Source: Eutreptiella sp. 'Long Island Sound 2002' (Eukaryota > Euglenozoa > Euglenophyceae > Eutreptiales > Eutreptiaceae). From it: a DNA stretch of 64,000 nucleotides. The position numbers were made by a program, and so were the translations under genes. The DNA lies in contig OZ038384.1 of NCBI GenBank assembly GCA_964036045.1, positions 39,844,844 to 39,908,843 of the forward strand. The letters are read 5' to 3'. The notes under the pieces are model-generated. The model saw only the letters and a list, made by a program, of their open reading frames with translations. It was not told the origin of the DNA and ran no database searches. This document shows, piece by piece, positions 31,529-42,282 of the stretch (its first letter is position 1; the number at the start of each line of letters is the position of its first letter).

Positions 31529-32398
31529 GGGGGGGGGGGGGGCGGCCTGTTCGAATTCTAGACCCCAACCGGGTGCGAAAACTTTCGGGGGTCTGGAAGG
31601 GGGGCGCAATCATCATTCAAACTGCAACAGTTCTTGTGTTCGAGAGGATATGCTATGGACAATCTAGATGAAGCACAACGTATTCATCCGTCATAAAACT
31701 GCATCCATATCTACAATCAAACTGCAACTATCGTGCGTGTTCACCTGATGACTTATATATCGGCATGTGCTGCCTTCATGCAACATACTGTGTGTCTTAC
31801 CTCCCACTGCTACCGTGATCAAGCACTCCTTCGGCTCTCAGTTGCTGTGGTAGTCCTATGGTGTGTTCTGCCGTGTGTCTGTGTGTTCCATTGCTGTTGG
31901 TGTTTCATGGTGCTGTAGTCATTGCATATGGCTGTAGTGCGTAGTTGGTGTGAGGGGGTCTGGAAGGGGGGGGGGGGTTGGCTGGTCAGGCGCCGGGCTC
32001 CCCAGGCGGGGTCGGTGGGTACCCCAAAATACATACCTCAAAACGATCCCCATGACGCGCTGATCATTTGGAACATACACAACTGTGGTAAAAACAATTT
32101 CAGAAAATTTCCCATTTGCTCAGGCTCCCATCAGCCAAGGTCCGACCCGGAGGTCACGTCGGGGGTCAAACTTTTTTGCGTATTTTCAACCCATTCGAGA
32201 ATTCTCGACCAAATTCTGAGTATTTTGAGTATAGACACGTAGGGTAAAAAAATACCCCATCAGGAGGCCAAAATTTTTTTTTGGTGCCTTTGGCGCCAGC
32301 ACTTTCCCCCAAAATCTCAATTTGGAGAAAGATGGGTTCGAAAACTTTTGGGGGCCTGGGGGGGGGGTCTGGAATTCGAACAGGCCGCCCCCCTTGAC
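31529..32398. repeat. Region bounded by inverted GGCGGCCTGTTCGAATTC ends
   Basis: The left boundary is a G run then CGGCCTGTTCGAATTCTAGA. The right boundary, reverse-complemented, is a G run then CGGCCTGTTCGAATTCCAGA. Internally CGAAAACTTT followed by GGGGGTCTGG/GGGGGCCTGG occurs near both ends in direct orientation. It could be a non-autonomous element of about 870 bp or two fragments of one family in opposite orientation. No coding capacity is seen. Confidence 0.45.
32196..32300. repeat. Dispersed repeat family, copy B
   Basis: GAATTCTCGACCAAATTCTG, TATTTTGAGTATAGACACG, AGGGTAAAAAAATACCCC and TTTGGTGCCTTTGGCGCC match copy C (47139-47258) closely and copy A (1863-1950) more weakly. Confidence 0.75.
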
Positions 32399-33160
32399 GA
32401 ACTGGCATGTTCGGGTGTTGATGACCCGAATGGTTGTTTTACCCGGCACGTGTTCTACAGTGTACAGAGTAATGGTTTTGCCCTGGTCGAAAGACCAGTT
32501 GGCAGGGAGCGCCTGCAAGCACTTTGTACACCATCAGAATTTAGATGAAATGCAAGAGCTCCCGACTGATTCCTTCTCGGGGCTAAAGAGATGAGACGAT
32601 GACACGATGATGAGATAAGGCCACACCATCAGCTCTGAACAACAAAGCTGTTGGGAGGTGCCCTCCCAAAACTGCGGATTTTCTGCCCCAAAATAGCCTT
32701 TTTTTGCCCCAAAACGGCTCGAAACCCAGTCAAAACGGACAAACAAAAGGAAGCGGTGGCTATACTCCACGTGTGCCTTGATTGCCCCGTGACAAAGAGC
32801 ATTTTGTTGCCCTCTAACTCCACGATATGTGCAAGAAAAAGCCCAAAAATGGCAAAAGAAATCGCCCAAAACGTGCGCAATTTGTGTCAAGCGGCCCCAA
32901 GACCAAGAACGGGCCGTATCTTGGGCCACGTGGCTCAAATCCGAATTCCAAGGGCACCTAGTCCACCCGCAACCCCTCACTTTTTGTGGTTTCCAAGCCG
33001 GAGAATCCCCCAATGAGACGCCTAGACCCCCGTATCAGTAGTCACTTGGTGAAGCTGGAGGGCAGCCCGGGCCGCGCACATCAGGGGCCAACGGTGGGTC
33101 CACCGTGGTCCCCAAGGCGAAGAAAATGATTTTTCCAAAGTTGTTCCTAGACCCCTTGGG
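32399..33160. other. No gene recognised
   Basis: Repeated CCCAAAA/GGCCCC words relate this to the adjoining 162-bp repeat, but no clear unit or gene is seen. Confidence 0.4.
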
Positions 33161-33412
33161 ATGCTCGAACGAGTGTTTTAAGCCCACTTTGAGCCCATGA
33201 TGACGCATTTTGGCCCATGGAAAATCCCAAAATGCCTTGAAAATGGGCCGTTTTGGAACCAAAAATGGGTCAAAAATGGGGCAAAAACACGTTTTTCCAT
33301 AAGTGATCGTGGACCATGTGGGATGCTCAAACAAGTGTTTTCAGCCCGTTTTGAGCCCGTGGTGACGCGTTTTGGCCCATGGAAAATCCCAAAATGCCTT
33401 GAAAATGGCCTA
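33161..33412. repeat. 162-bp tandem repeat, about 1.6 copies
   Basis: ATGCTCGAACGAGTGTTTTA at 33161 recurs as ATGCTCAAACAAGTGTTTTC at 33323. TTTTGGCCCATGGAAAATCC with CAAAATGCCTTGAAAATGG is identical in both. A diverged member of the same family lies at 36730-36965, on the far side of the decayed LINE. Confidence 0.85.
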
Positions 33413-33907
33413 ACACAACATTCAGACTGATTCAGTTCGGTGGTTCATTATGTACACTTGTACAATGCATGATACAAACATTCGGCTCATAACATACAAC
33501 ATACACTTTGCTGTCTGTCATATGTCCCCACACACCGTGAGCATCAATATAGTGACCTTAGATGTGCATTCCTGGAGGTCGCTCTCACTGTTACCTCCCA
33601 TCAATCACCGACCCACTGCCCCCACCCCTCACTCAGTTCTCAGCAAATCAATCTGGTTCCAGTGCCAAGCATGCATACCTGTGTGCTGCTTTCAGCGCAC
33701 ACAGTGTATCCTTTAGGGCTCACCATGCAGACATGTGAGCACTGACATCAGACATGCTGGTTCAGCCATGTCCTGTGAAGAAAAACCATGTGTCTGGTAT
33801 GCACCCTCCACCTGTGGCGTGATCATATTCCTTTGGTGGTTCTGTATATATCTTGCTGTATAATGCTGTATATATCTTGCTGTAGAGTGAACTGTACTTC
33901 TGTGCAG
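33413..33907. other. No gene recognised; probable 3' flank of the decayed LINE
   Basis: Mixed-composition DNA with a small TATATCTTGCTGTA duplication near 33845-33880. It probably includes the LINE 3' untranslated region on the minus strand. Confidence 0.4.
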
Positions 33908-36728
33908 TCATTCAAAAAGACATCTGGCAACTGGCAGCCCATCTGATGCTAGCATATCATCAGGGGTGTAGAAATCCAGGTCGTGCACTGGCAGGGGCGT
34001 TCCCCACAGCCCACAATCAGCCCCATAATCTACATCAATGTAGAGATCGTTATGCAAGACATTGACACTTGGAGTGTCACTCATTGTGAGCTCAGAGCCA
34101 TCACGGTGCGTGATATGCCCCGGCGGGGGGGTTTCATTCAAAACAAATATTCTCACCTGTGCACGCTCACTATGTGTGACATTGAGTGGGTTCATCGTTC
34201 TACCCAACTCCGCCAAATCATTGGCAACTTCGTTCCCAATGATGTTGCAATGTGAGGGCAGCGGTACTGCAGCCAATTCCCTCCCTGGTCTGTGAAGGTT
34301 ATCCAACAGCTCTGACCATCGGGCTACATTGCCCACTGGTCCCGAGGAGCATCTCCATCCATTGTCACACCATTTTTGTGCATTACCTTGCATTGCGTCG
34401 AAAACCAACTTGCTGTCCGTGGCAATTAATACTCGACCTTCAGTGAACCTGTTCAACACCCATAATACAGCTAGAAGTTCAGCTAGATTGTTGGTTTGCC
34501 TGTCTTCTGTTGGATTGGGGCATGCTTCTTTAATTTTCAACTGGGGGCAGATGATCCCAAACCCTCCTACCCACCCCACCGTATCCATGTGCTCAGCCGA
34601 GCCATCAGTGTAAAACACTAACCATGATCCTGTGAGATACTTTTGCAACTCAGCCAACGCAGGTGCTACGCGTGCCTCAGTATTCAATTTCCGCTTCTTC
34701 TCCCTGTGGTTGCCAGACTGTGAGTGCCATTCTCCCATATATATTCTCGGAATCAGTGTGCCATCTTGCAGGAGTTCTTGCAGGGAGGTGATCATTTGTT
34801 TGTAGTAGGTACAGAATGCCTTGGCGCCTGGCCACCTGGCCAACTCCCGTAGCCTGTGGATCCAGGATTTCACATATGTTTGGTATTTCTGCGACTCTGA
34901 CAGATTGTTAAACCTGAAGAGACATCTGGTGTCCCACAGCGCCTGTCGCGCTGTCCAGAGAACTTTCCCAGACAAGGTACAGAGCGTTTGCCCCCCATGA
35001 GTTTTTGCAGACTGTAGCATTGGGTGTGGTATGCCATGCACATCAATGTAACAGCCAAAGGCCTTATCAATACAATCGGCTGCAATTTTGAGCATAGAGC
35101 ATTCAAACAGCACGTGGTGATTTGTTTCATCATGGCCGCACAAACAACACCCATCCAAGTGATGCAGTTTGGCCTGTATTCTGTCCTCTGTAGTGCGTTT
35201 GCCCCAAAGGGAGCATGTATGAAGTCACACAAGGCAGGAGGGAATTGGTTGCATTTGAAAAAGTTCCGCTGGAACGTACTGTCAGGGGAGGCTCCAAATT
35301 TCGGCGACAGTATATGCTTAACCACATCACGTGACCCCAGGCTTCCCGGAAGCCGGGGCAACTTAGTTCAATCGGCTGAGTGTGTGCAACTTGTCTCAGT
35401 TTCCGTGACCCCCAGGCTTCCCAGACGCCGGGGCAACTTAGTTCAGTCGATTGAGTGTGTGCAACCTGTCTTAGTTTCCGATCGGCAATTCTGTAAGGTG
35501 ATTTGAAGGTGTGAGCAATGCCAGCAATTAGCTTATCACTGTGTCTGTCATCCCAGTATAGCACATCTTGCCGTACCAGTTGCGGACTGTAGTATGTTTG
35601 GTTCTTTTAATTGCGACAAAGTGAGTTGTGCCACAGGGGCAACCTGCCTAGACTAACGGAGATGCATAAGGTGAGTCTCTCTGCCTGATCCAGGAAAAGC
35701 TTTTCCCAGACAGGCCCGCATATGGCGTGTGCTTCCACTCTGTGATGCCTATTTGTAGGAGAGGGAGGAAACCTGGGTGCAGAAATAATCCAATTCTGTC
35801 AGCCCACTGTTTCATGGGCCCGGTGATGTCGGCAGACAGTTTGTGTGGGTGTGTGATGAAGGAAACAAACAAATGTGAGAATTGCCAGTGGAGATATGCC
35901 TCAGGCTGCAACAGATTGTACCCACCTTCCCCTGGCTTCTTGGAGAGGATGGGTAGAGTAACAGACCAACTGTTCAACTTGAGTGCAATCCAATAGATAT
36001 CACGCAATTGTGCAACTACCGACCCTGACGGGTAGTACGCGATGGCTGTGAAGTTTCACAGTGGCAAAATCCAAAAATTCAAAATTAGCACCCTTTCATT
36101 CAGGCCCAGTGGTAGGCTTGGAAGGAAGTGCGCCCGTTTCAGGGCCACCGCTGGACACTCTGCATAAGCTTGTTCAGTTGTAATATGACCTATCCAGACT
36201 CCTAAATTAATTTTGGTCGGAATTAAAAAGTTCAGTATCAAAAAGATCAGAAGCATTGATGTCCCCTTTCAGGAGTATCTTGCTTTTATCAACATTGAGG
36301 TTGAGTCCCGACAGTCGTGCAAACTCCTTGAGTTGGTTGATTGCCCTTAAAACCTGCGTGCAAACTTCTGTCTTGGACCCTTTCATCAACAGGGCTAGGT
36401 CGTCCACATACATTATGGGGACAGTCCCCAAACAGTTTTGCTGGATATCATACAACAATGGTGCCACCATCAGTACAAAGAGATATGGGGAGAGCGGGTC
36501 ACCTTGTCGGATTCCCGACGACGGTGTGTGTTACACCTCATGAATTATTTTGCCATTTACAATATATTTCCTGGGTGCCCTGAGCATTTTAAGGATGGTG
36601 GAGGAGAAAAATTCTGGTATCCCCATTGAGTTGAAAACACCTCTGCAGAAGTTAAACAGTATCGTATCATATGCCTTGGAAAAGTCAACAGAGAGCAATG
36701 CTCCCTGGTCCATGTGTTGCCACCCACC
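33908..36728 (-). pseudogene. Decayed 5'-truncated LINE (reverse transcriptase to RNase H)
   Basis: Pieces of one pol protein lie in order on the minus strand. Motif A SVDFSKAYDTI is near 36690. Motif C YVDD is near 36400, in the 36207-36470 frame. The thumb/connection stretch WIALKLNSWSV..GGYNLLQPEAYLHWQFS is near 35900-35990. The LINE zinc motif CCLCGHDETNHHVLFEC is at about 35105-35155. RNase H has VFYTDGSAEH, NNLAELLAV, ATDSKL and PSHCNIIGNEVANDLAELG. At least four frame changes or stops separate the pieces, and two 74-bp repeats interrupt the frame at 35331-35478. It is related to the 24-29 kb LINE (compare GGYALPAPKEFLHWQFS) but diverged. The endonuclease part is missing. Confidence 0.88.
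35331..35478. repeat. Two 74-bp tandem units inserted in the decayed LINE
   Basis: GTGACCCCAGGCTTCCC starts at 35331 and again (with CCC) at 35405. Each unit continues GCCGGGGCAACTTAGTTCAA and TGAGTGTGTGCAAC. The TTAGTTCAATCGGCTGAG part resembles a tRNA A-box. The block breaks the LINE frame between the YRIADRKL and VVKHILSPKF segments, so it arrived after the LINE or as its decay began. Confidence 0.65.
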
Positions 36729-36729
36729 C

Positions 36730-36965
36730 ACTGTGTCCCAAATGAAAATGAGCCGATTTGGGACCAAATATGGGCGAAAAATGGGTGAAAAATGTCTTGT
36801 TCCGAAAGTGATCGTGCACCAATGGGAGTGCACGAACAAGTGGCATGAGCCCATTTGGAGCCCTATTTGAGCCTTTTTTGGCCCCTTTAAGGTCCATTTT
36901 AAGCCCTCTTTGACGAAGTGTAGCCCGTTGCGCCACATGTATGCACCAAGTTTTACACTTTGCAC
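36730..36965. repeat. Diverged member of the 162-bp repeat family
   Basis: GGGACCAAATATGGGCGAAA, AAGTGATCGTGCACCA and AGCCCATTTGGAGCCC parallel the 33240-33360 sequence. It abuts the truncated 5' end of the decayed LINE. Confidence 0.55.
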
Positions 36966-37026
36966 GTACCTTAGAGCCGTATTTTGGAGCCACGTAGAGT
37001 TGGGGAGAGGGGTGTAGATTATATAT

Positions 37027-37156
37027 ATACCAAGGCTTCCATTCGAATCATGCTCAAACTGCGAGGTTCAACATTCCTACACTCATATGCATAAATATAC
37101 CAAGGCTTCCATTCGAATCATGCTCAAACTGCGAGGTTCAACATTCCTACACTCCT
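37027..37156. repeat. 70-bp tandem duplication
   Basis: ATACCAAGGCTTCCATTCGA through CATTCCTACACTC is present twice, at 37028 and 37098, without mismatches over about 58 bp. A TA-rich joint separates the copies. Confidence 0.95.
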
Positions 37157-37600
37157 ACATCGCTGCAATAACCATGAGTTCGTAGTTCATGTGTGGGCCT
37201 TGCAGTAGCCCCTAGCACACTGATTCACAGCTTCCTAACCGTAGGAACAATACTCCATCCCTCCTGAATATGGACATATGGGCTTCATATGGCTGGTTAC
37301 GCCGGAGTTAGTGGGTCAGTGAGGCTGACCCCCCAAAACTGGTTGAACCGGCGGAGGAGCAGAAACACTGCAAAGAACAAACATACAAACGCCTCCGAGG
37401 AGCCTCAAGCCGTGCAAGTGCTGCGGTCATTCCTGTGCCAAAACGAGTGCCAACGCGGGTGTTCGCGGAAACGCCGCAACGAACAAACCAGTCAGTCCCG
37501 TGCAGAGTGACCCAGGTCGAAAAAATAGAGAAGAACGCAAGGTGGTTGACGAGAGGGAGATTTCTATGGACTACGTCGCCATACCCGCCAGCTACGAGCA
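37157..37600. other. No gene recognised
   Basis: GC content rises towards the right. No domain is recognised in the short frames. Confidence 0.4.
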
Positions 37601-38155
37601 CCCAGGATTCGAACCTACCCCCAGGTTACTCCAGGCTGGGTGGCTGTCCACTATAGCACTAAGACGATGTACCAAAAGAGGGTGTAGAGAAGCCCACCGC
37701 CGGCGCCGTCGCCTACACGCTCGGCGGCGGGCATTGAACCTACGCTCCCCGGGACGAGGCACCCGTGCACTTCCAGTATGCTACGCTGACGATATGCAAT
37801 GTAACCGCCACCGAACCCACCACTACACCCCGCCCGGTACACATGGCCGGCTGAAGTGTGCCCACCACCGCCGCTACCACTAACGAAGAACAGCAGCTAT
37901 TGCTGCTGCTGCCGCGCCGGCGCCGTCGCCTCCACGGACGACAGCGCGTCGAAATGCGACGCGGGGCCGGGCCCCCGTGCACTTTCAGGTATGCTCGCCC
38001 TATGCTTATCTACCGCCACTAACCAAAACCACCACCAAACAGAAGAGTCAGAGGGATTCGGGACGTTCAGTGCCACTCTGCCCTCCTTGGGGTTCGAACC
38101 CACCTCTGCGGGACGGAAGAGGGGCATGCTGCCCACTGTACTACGACAAGATACA
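37601..38155 (-). repeat. Cluster of three tRNA-like (SINE-like) modules
   Basis: On the minus strand three segments each have a B-box-like GGTTCRA and an A-box-like D-arm. Module one (37603-37676) has GGTTCGAATCC with TAGTGGACAGCC. Module two (37729-37800) has GTAGGTTCAATGCCC with a weak A-box. Module three (38083-38153) has GTGGGTTCGAACCCC with CGTAGTACAGTGGGCAGCAT. Module three is the most tRNA-like but lacks a clean anticodon stem. The CGCCGTCGCCT ... CCCGTGCACTTYCAGTATGCT block around module two recurs at 37920-38000. Confidence 0.5.
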
Positions 38156-38227
38156 ATGACTCGGCACGGTGCCTCTCTAACACACTGCCCATCCACGGCA
38201 CTGACGCAACACCAATAAACAATGGCT

Positions 38228-38485
38228 ACGGAGCCCGACACGCCGTGCGGACCACCACCGATGGCCGGCCCGCTGCCTCCGCCTGGTCACGCAGGAACTG
38301 GCGCCGTCGGGGGTGCGCCAGCCGGCCCTGGTTGGCCAGCTCATCTGCACGCTCATTCCCCGCCACCCCAATATGACTATACACATGGCGCCAGAGGGTG
38401 GGGGCTGTTCTGGCATCCACCTCCGCCTGGAGCTGGAGCAACAGGTCTGAGTTCACAAACGGACGACCCTGCAACCTCCAACGCC
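38228..38485 (-). pseudogene. Fragment of a retroelement RNase H
   Basis: The minus strand encodes FVNSDLLLQLQAEVDAR, then LWRHVYSHIGVAGNERADEL, the C-terminal part of RNase HI with its conserved His and Asp. Only about 85 residues remain and no reverse transcriptase is adjacent. It is GC-rich and not closely similar to the RNase H of the other two LINEs, so it is the remnant of a third element. Confidence 0.7.
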
Positions 38486-38502
38486 GGAGGTGCTTCAGGA
38501 TA

Positions 38503-38548
38503 CATATACACACACACACACATATATATATATATACATATATATAGG
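38503..38548. repeat. (CA)n/(TA)n microsatellite
   Basis: ACACACAC followed by TATATATA dinucleotides. Confidence 0.9.
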
Positions 38549-40789
38549 GGTGTAGAGGATATACATGAATATAAATTTCTATGGCTAATGCGCTAGCCCC
38601 CCCCCCCCCCACCTTGGGCCAACTTGTGCACTTTGGGGCGCAGCCAGGAGAACCCCCCCCCCCTATTTTGGGGTCGGGAAACACAAAAAACATGTTCTAG
38701 AAGTGAATTGGGTAGTTTTTAGTGGGTGTTTTAAAGGGCTCCAGATGGCTAAAAAAAGGGTATGAAATCACTACAAATAGAATCGGAATCGCGTTTTGAC
38801 ACATTTTGCGGCGCGTTTTTTGCCTAGGCGTTTTCTTTGCTAATTAGATCTAATTTCAGCCATTTAGAATTTTTTTTTCGTGGTGTTTTACGTATCTTTT
38901 AATTTCATTCTGGCGCCAAGCGCCAGCGCGCGCGATCAAATGGTTGTGTTGCTTTTTGCTTTTGGGTGTTCCACGGCCCCTCACCGGTTGGTTCAATCAT
39001 TCCCTTGTCCAATCAATCATCAATCAGCCCCTGTAGCGCTGCCTCCCAAGCCCCACCATACGAAACCACTTTTGCAATATATCTCAATAATCCTTCTTCC
39101 ATAATATTTCCCCCCATTCCACATAATCATTGCCACACACGGGAATCATGGACTCATCCTTGGTCGTCGCCACATTTCCGAATGAGACGGTGTCCTTGAA
39201 TTCCACCTCCAAGTTGACGCGACACAATTTTGCTTGCAGTGCAATACCCCCCCCCCCCTTTTTTTTTCCAAAAATATGGCAATGCCACAGTTCGAGTGCT
39301 GAGTTCTGAATATTTACTCCAAAGAAACCCCCATTAACTACGGAAGTTTCAGGCCTCTCCTTAAAAGACCGACTGTGGGTGAACCCTCATTTGTGGTCCT
39401 TCTGGGTGGCCATCCATCACCAAACCTGAAAATGCCCACTGAGGTACAGGCTTAACCAGATCCAACAAGAAAGGACATTTGTGGACTGTGCCTGCCTTGC
39501 CTACCTTTGGATGGGCTGGCCTTTGGCTGGCCTGGCCACAATCCTATTAGCTGAAGTCATCAATTGGTCACGCCTGCCTTGCCTACCTTGTTGTTGGTTG
39601 GCTTTTGGCTAGCTTGGCCCCATGAACAGAAGAAAAAAAACCATTTCTAGCAAAACACGAGGTAGAAACACACACAAAACCCATCAATATTCACAGCAAA
39701 CAAGCACTGTCAACATATTGCAGAGAAAGTCCCAATAAAGCTGCAGCAACGAGGTGACTCACAGCGAGGCACGCAAAAGCACAAAGTAGTGGCAATGGGT
39801 AGCCTGCACAACCTCGAAAACAGTGCATGTGTGTCGTGCAATCAGTGGGCAACCGTGTAGCCTCAAGAATGCACACAACAAAACACAGTATCATTTTCAG
39901 GACCGAGTCCTTATGGCAGTTAAACAGGCTGGCACTACCAAGAGGGGGTTCACTGCAGAAAACAGCCATGTGGCTCATTGCCGGTTGGTCCACAAAGTGA
40001 GGGGGGGGGGGGTGCGTGCGCGCTGAAAGAGCTCATTGTTAACCAACAGAAACGTTTGCAGTGGTTACTGTGACAGGAAAGCATGCTTCAGATCGGAAAC
40101 CGAATCACTGAAGTGCGAAAACCTAGAATCGCCTCGCAGAGGTTGTGAGATCAAAGCCACGCAGGCCCGTAAATAGGAGGAAACGCCACATACGTCCCCT
40201 TTTGGGCCTTTTTGGGGCTATTCAAGTACCCTACCCTACCCTATCGTTTGTTTAACCCCTTGTAAAATCATTATTTTGTCCAATAAACGCATCCCCCAAT
40301 GAGTTTTTCGTCCGGACCCCCCAAGCCCCCCCCCCCCACTTGAAACCCACTTTTTTGAGGTATTGAGGGAGGTGGGGGTGGGGGGTGGGGGGGGGCGAGG
40401 GGGGCAAAAATGTCGAAAAAATGACCCCCCCTCTTTTTGGGTCGAAAATCATGAATCTCTTGGTTTTTTTCGATTTTGAGCCAAAAAAAGTGTTTCCGGG
40501 TCCCCAGTCCATGGGGTTTGTATGGGGCGGAGTGGGACGAGCATTTCTGCACTTTATGCGCTTTTCATAGCATTTTTGCTATGTAGGCGGTTTTGGCGAC
40601 CTCGGTGACCCCGTGCTACCCACTCTGACGGGTGAGAGTGGGGATGTTGTGACAGTGTACTAGCCTACTAGGATACGAAAGGCCGTTGTTTTGCAGCCTG
40701 TAGCCGTGCCGAGCACGGGTCAAACCCCGTGCCAAAGACGCAAAATGACTGTTTCCACCAATAACAATGGCTTACGTGAGTGAATGGGC
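38549..40789. other. No gene recognised
   Basis: C/G homopolymers occur near 38600, 39250, 40000 and 40330-40400. The words TGCCTTGCCTACCTT and GGCTGGCC/GGCTAGC repeat near 39490-39620. A hairpin-like GCACGGGTCAAACCCCGTGC lies near 40716. No coding signal is recognised. Confidence 0.45.
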
Positions 40790-41170
40790 CCGTGCACAAC
40801 TTGCTTATGCAGTTTTTCACCTTGGACAGCTCAAAAATCGAAGTTTTCGAAACTTATTTTTTTGATACTGTGATCATCTAAAATGACCATCCAAGGTATG
40901 TAAAGCATGTTTTGGGCCGTATTTACGTGTTTTTCACCTTATTTGGGTATTGGGCGCGTGGGGTGGGGGGTCTCCCAAGGGATTGGTACACAACCTGCTT
41001 ATGCAGGTTTTCACCGTGGACAGCTCAAAAATCGAAGTTTTCGAAACTTATTTTTTGATACTGTGATCACCTAAAATGACCATCCAAGGTGTGTAAAGCA
41101 TGTTTTAGGCCGTATTTATGTAGCTTTTACCCTGTTTTGGGTGTCTGTTGCTTGGGGTAGATTCTCTGCG
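40790..41170. repeat. 194-bp tandem duplication
   Basis: ACAACTTGCTTATGCAG at 40796 recurs as ACAACCTGCTTATGCAG at 40990. The following ACAGCTCAAAAATCGAAG and GACCATCCAAGGT segments are nearly identical. The copies drift apart in the last 50 bp. Confidence 0.9.
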
Positions 41171-41520
41171 AGGTGGACTTGCCGAAGGGGTGGATGCTGC
41201 ACTTTGCAAACACCTTGAATGGCACATGCAGTGCACTCCCAAACACACACACAGTGCAGCATTGCACAGGTGCGCTGGTGCAGATATGTTAATAAACACT
41301 TCTGCGTGTGCAATTACCCAAGTTCAATTGAACAATGATTCCCTGCAATTCGACTCTAAGCTCCCAATACTGAAGCAGTGCATCCAGAAGAGAAGTACAG
41401 ATCTAAGGCGTGAGTCTAACACATAAACAACAGGAAATAAGCGATGTGATGACAAAAGCAATGTGAAGACAGCTGCGCCTTTCCCCACCTTTCACCAATA
41501 AATAAAAACAACACGCCGGC
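41171..41520. other. No gene recognised
   Basis: Short frames only. No repeat or motif. Confidence 0.4.
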
Positions 41521-41810
41521 TGTTTTGACCCTCCCACTACCGCCACTTCCGTCCTGTGCATAAACACATGATGTGCTGTATTGACCCCCACTTCCCCTAC
41601 TTCTACTCCTGCATACATACAACACATATGCTGTATTGACACTCCCCTCCACCTTAGCCAACTTTCATCCCTGCATACATTTAGAACACATGTTGTATTG
41701 ACCCAACCCTGCTCCACATTTCCACCCCTGCGTATACATCAGACACATGCTGTGTTGACCCTCCCCGTCCCTACGCTTCCACTGCGGCATATATACAAGC
41801 CAGACCATTG
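41521..41810. repeat. About 57-bp minisatellite, five diverged units
   Basis: TTGACC/TTGAC recurs at 41525, 41581, 41636, 41698 and 41755, each followed by a pyrimidine-rich CCnCCnCTTCC stretch, CCTGCATACAT and ACACATGnTGT. Confidence 0.8.
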
Positions 41811-42282
41811 GGTACCCCATGTGCCTAGACCTCTTGTCGAGAGCACAGTCACAGCAAGGCGGCAAGGGGCCAGGGCAGTCCTGATGGTGCAGTACGGGTT
41901 TCCTGTCAGTGGGCACCACCTCAGCTGTGTTTAGAGAAGAAAGAAGAAAACTCTCATTTCAGATGGATAGCCGGCTGCATGAGAAATGCAAAAGCAGGCA
42001 AAGAATGTGACACAGCTTCAGGCCTTTCCCTAATATAGAACAAAACAGATGGTGTCCCGTTATTTATTTTGCAGTCCCTTGAAGTGGGGAGAAAAGAGTG
42101 CAAAGCAGCGGGCCTACAAAACAGTGCCTTTTACCCTAGAGTACCCTGAGACAACTGCAAACAACCGTCAACTGGTCATCAGGTTACCATAAACTATCAG
42201 CGGTTGGCGGTTCACTGTCGATGGCGGTCCCCGCCTTTCCATACCACAAGGCTACCAAAGCCGTACCCTAAAGAGCCCCGCT
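41811..42282. other. No gene recognised; 3' flank of the Gln/His-rich gene
   Basis: On the minus strand this would hold the 3' untranslated region of the gene at 42283. No clear poly(A) signal or repeat was found. Confidence 0.4.

Noticed and set aside
40680-40740. Possible tRNA T-arm (GCACGGGTCAAACCCCGTGC)
   Set aside because: It forms a good small hairpin, but no D-arm or anticodon arm lies at the right distance on either strand.
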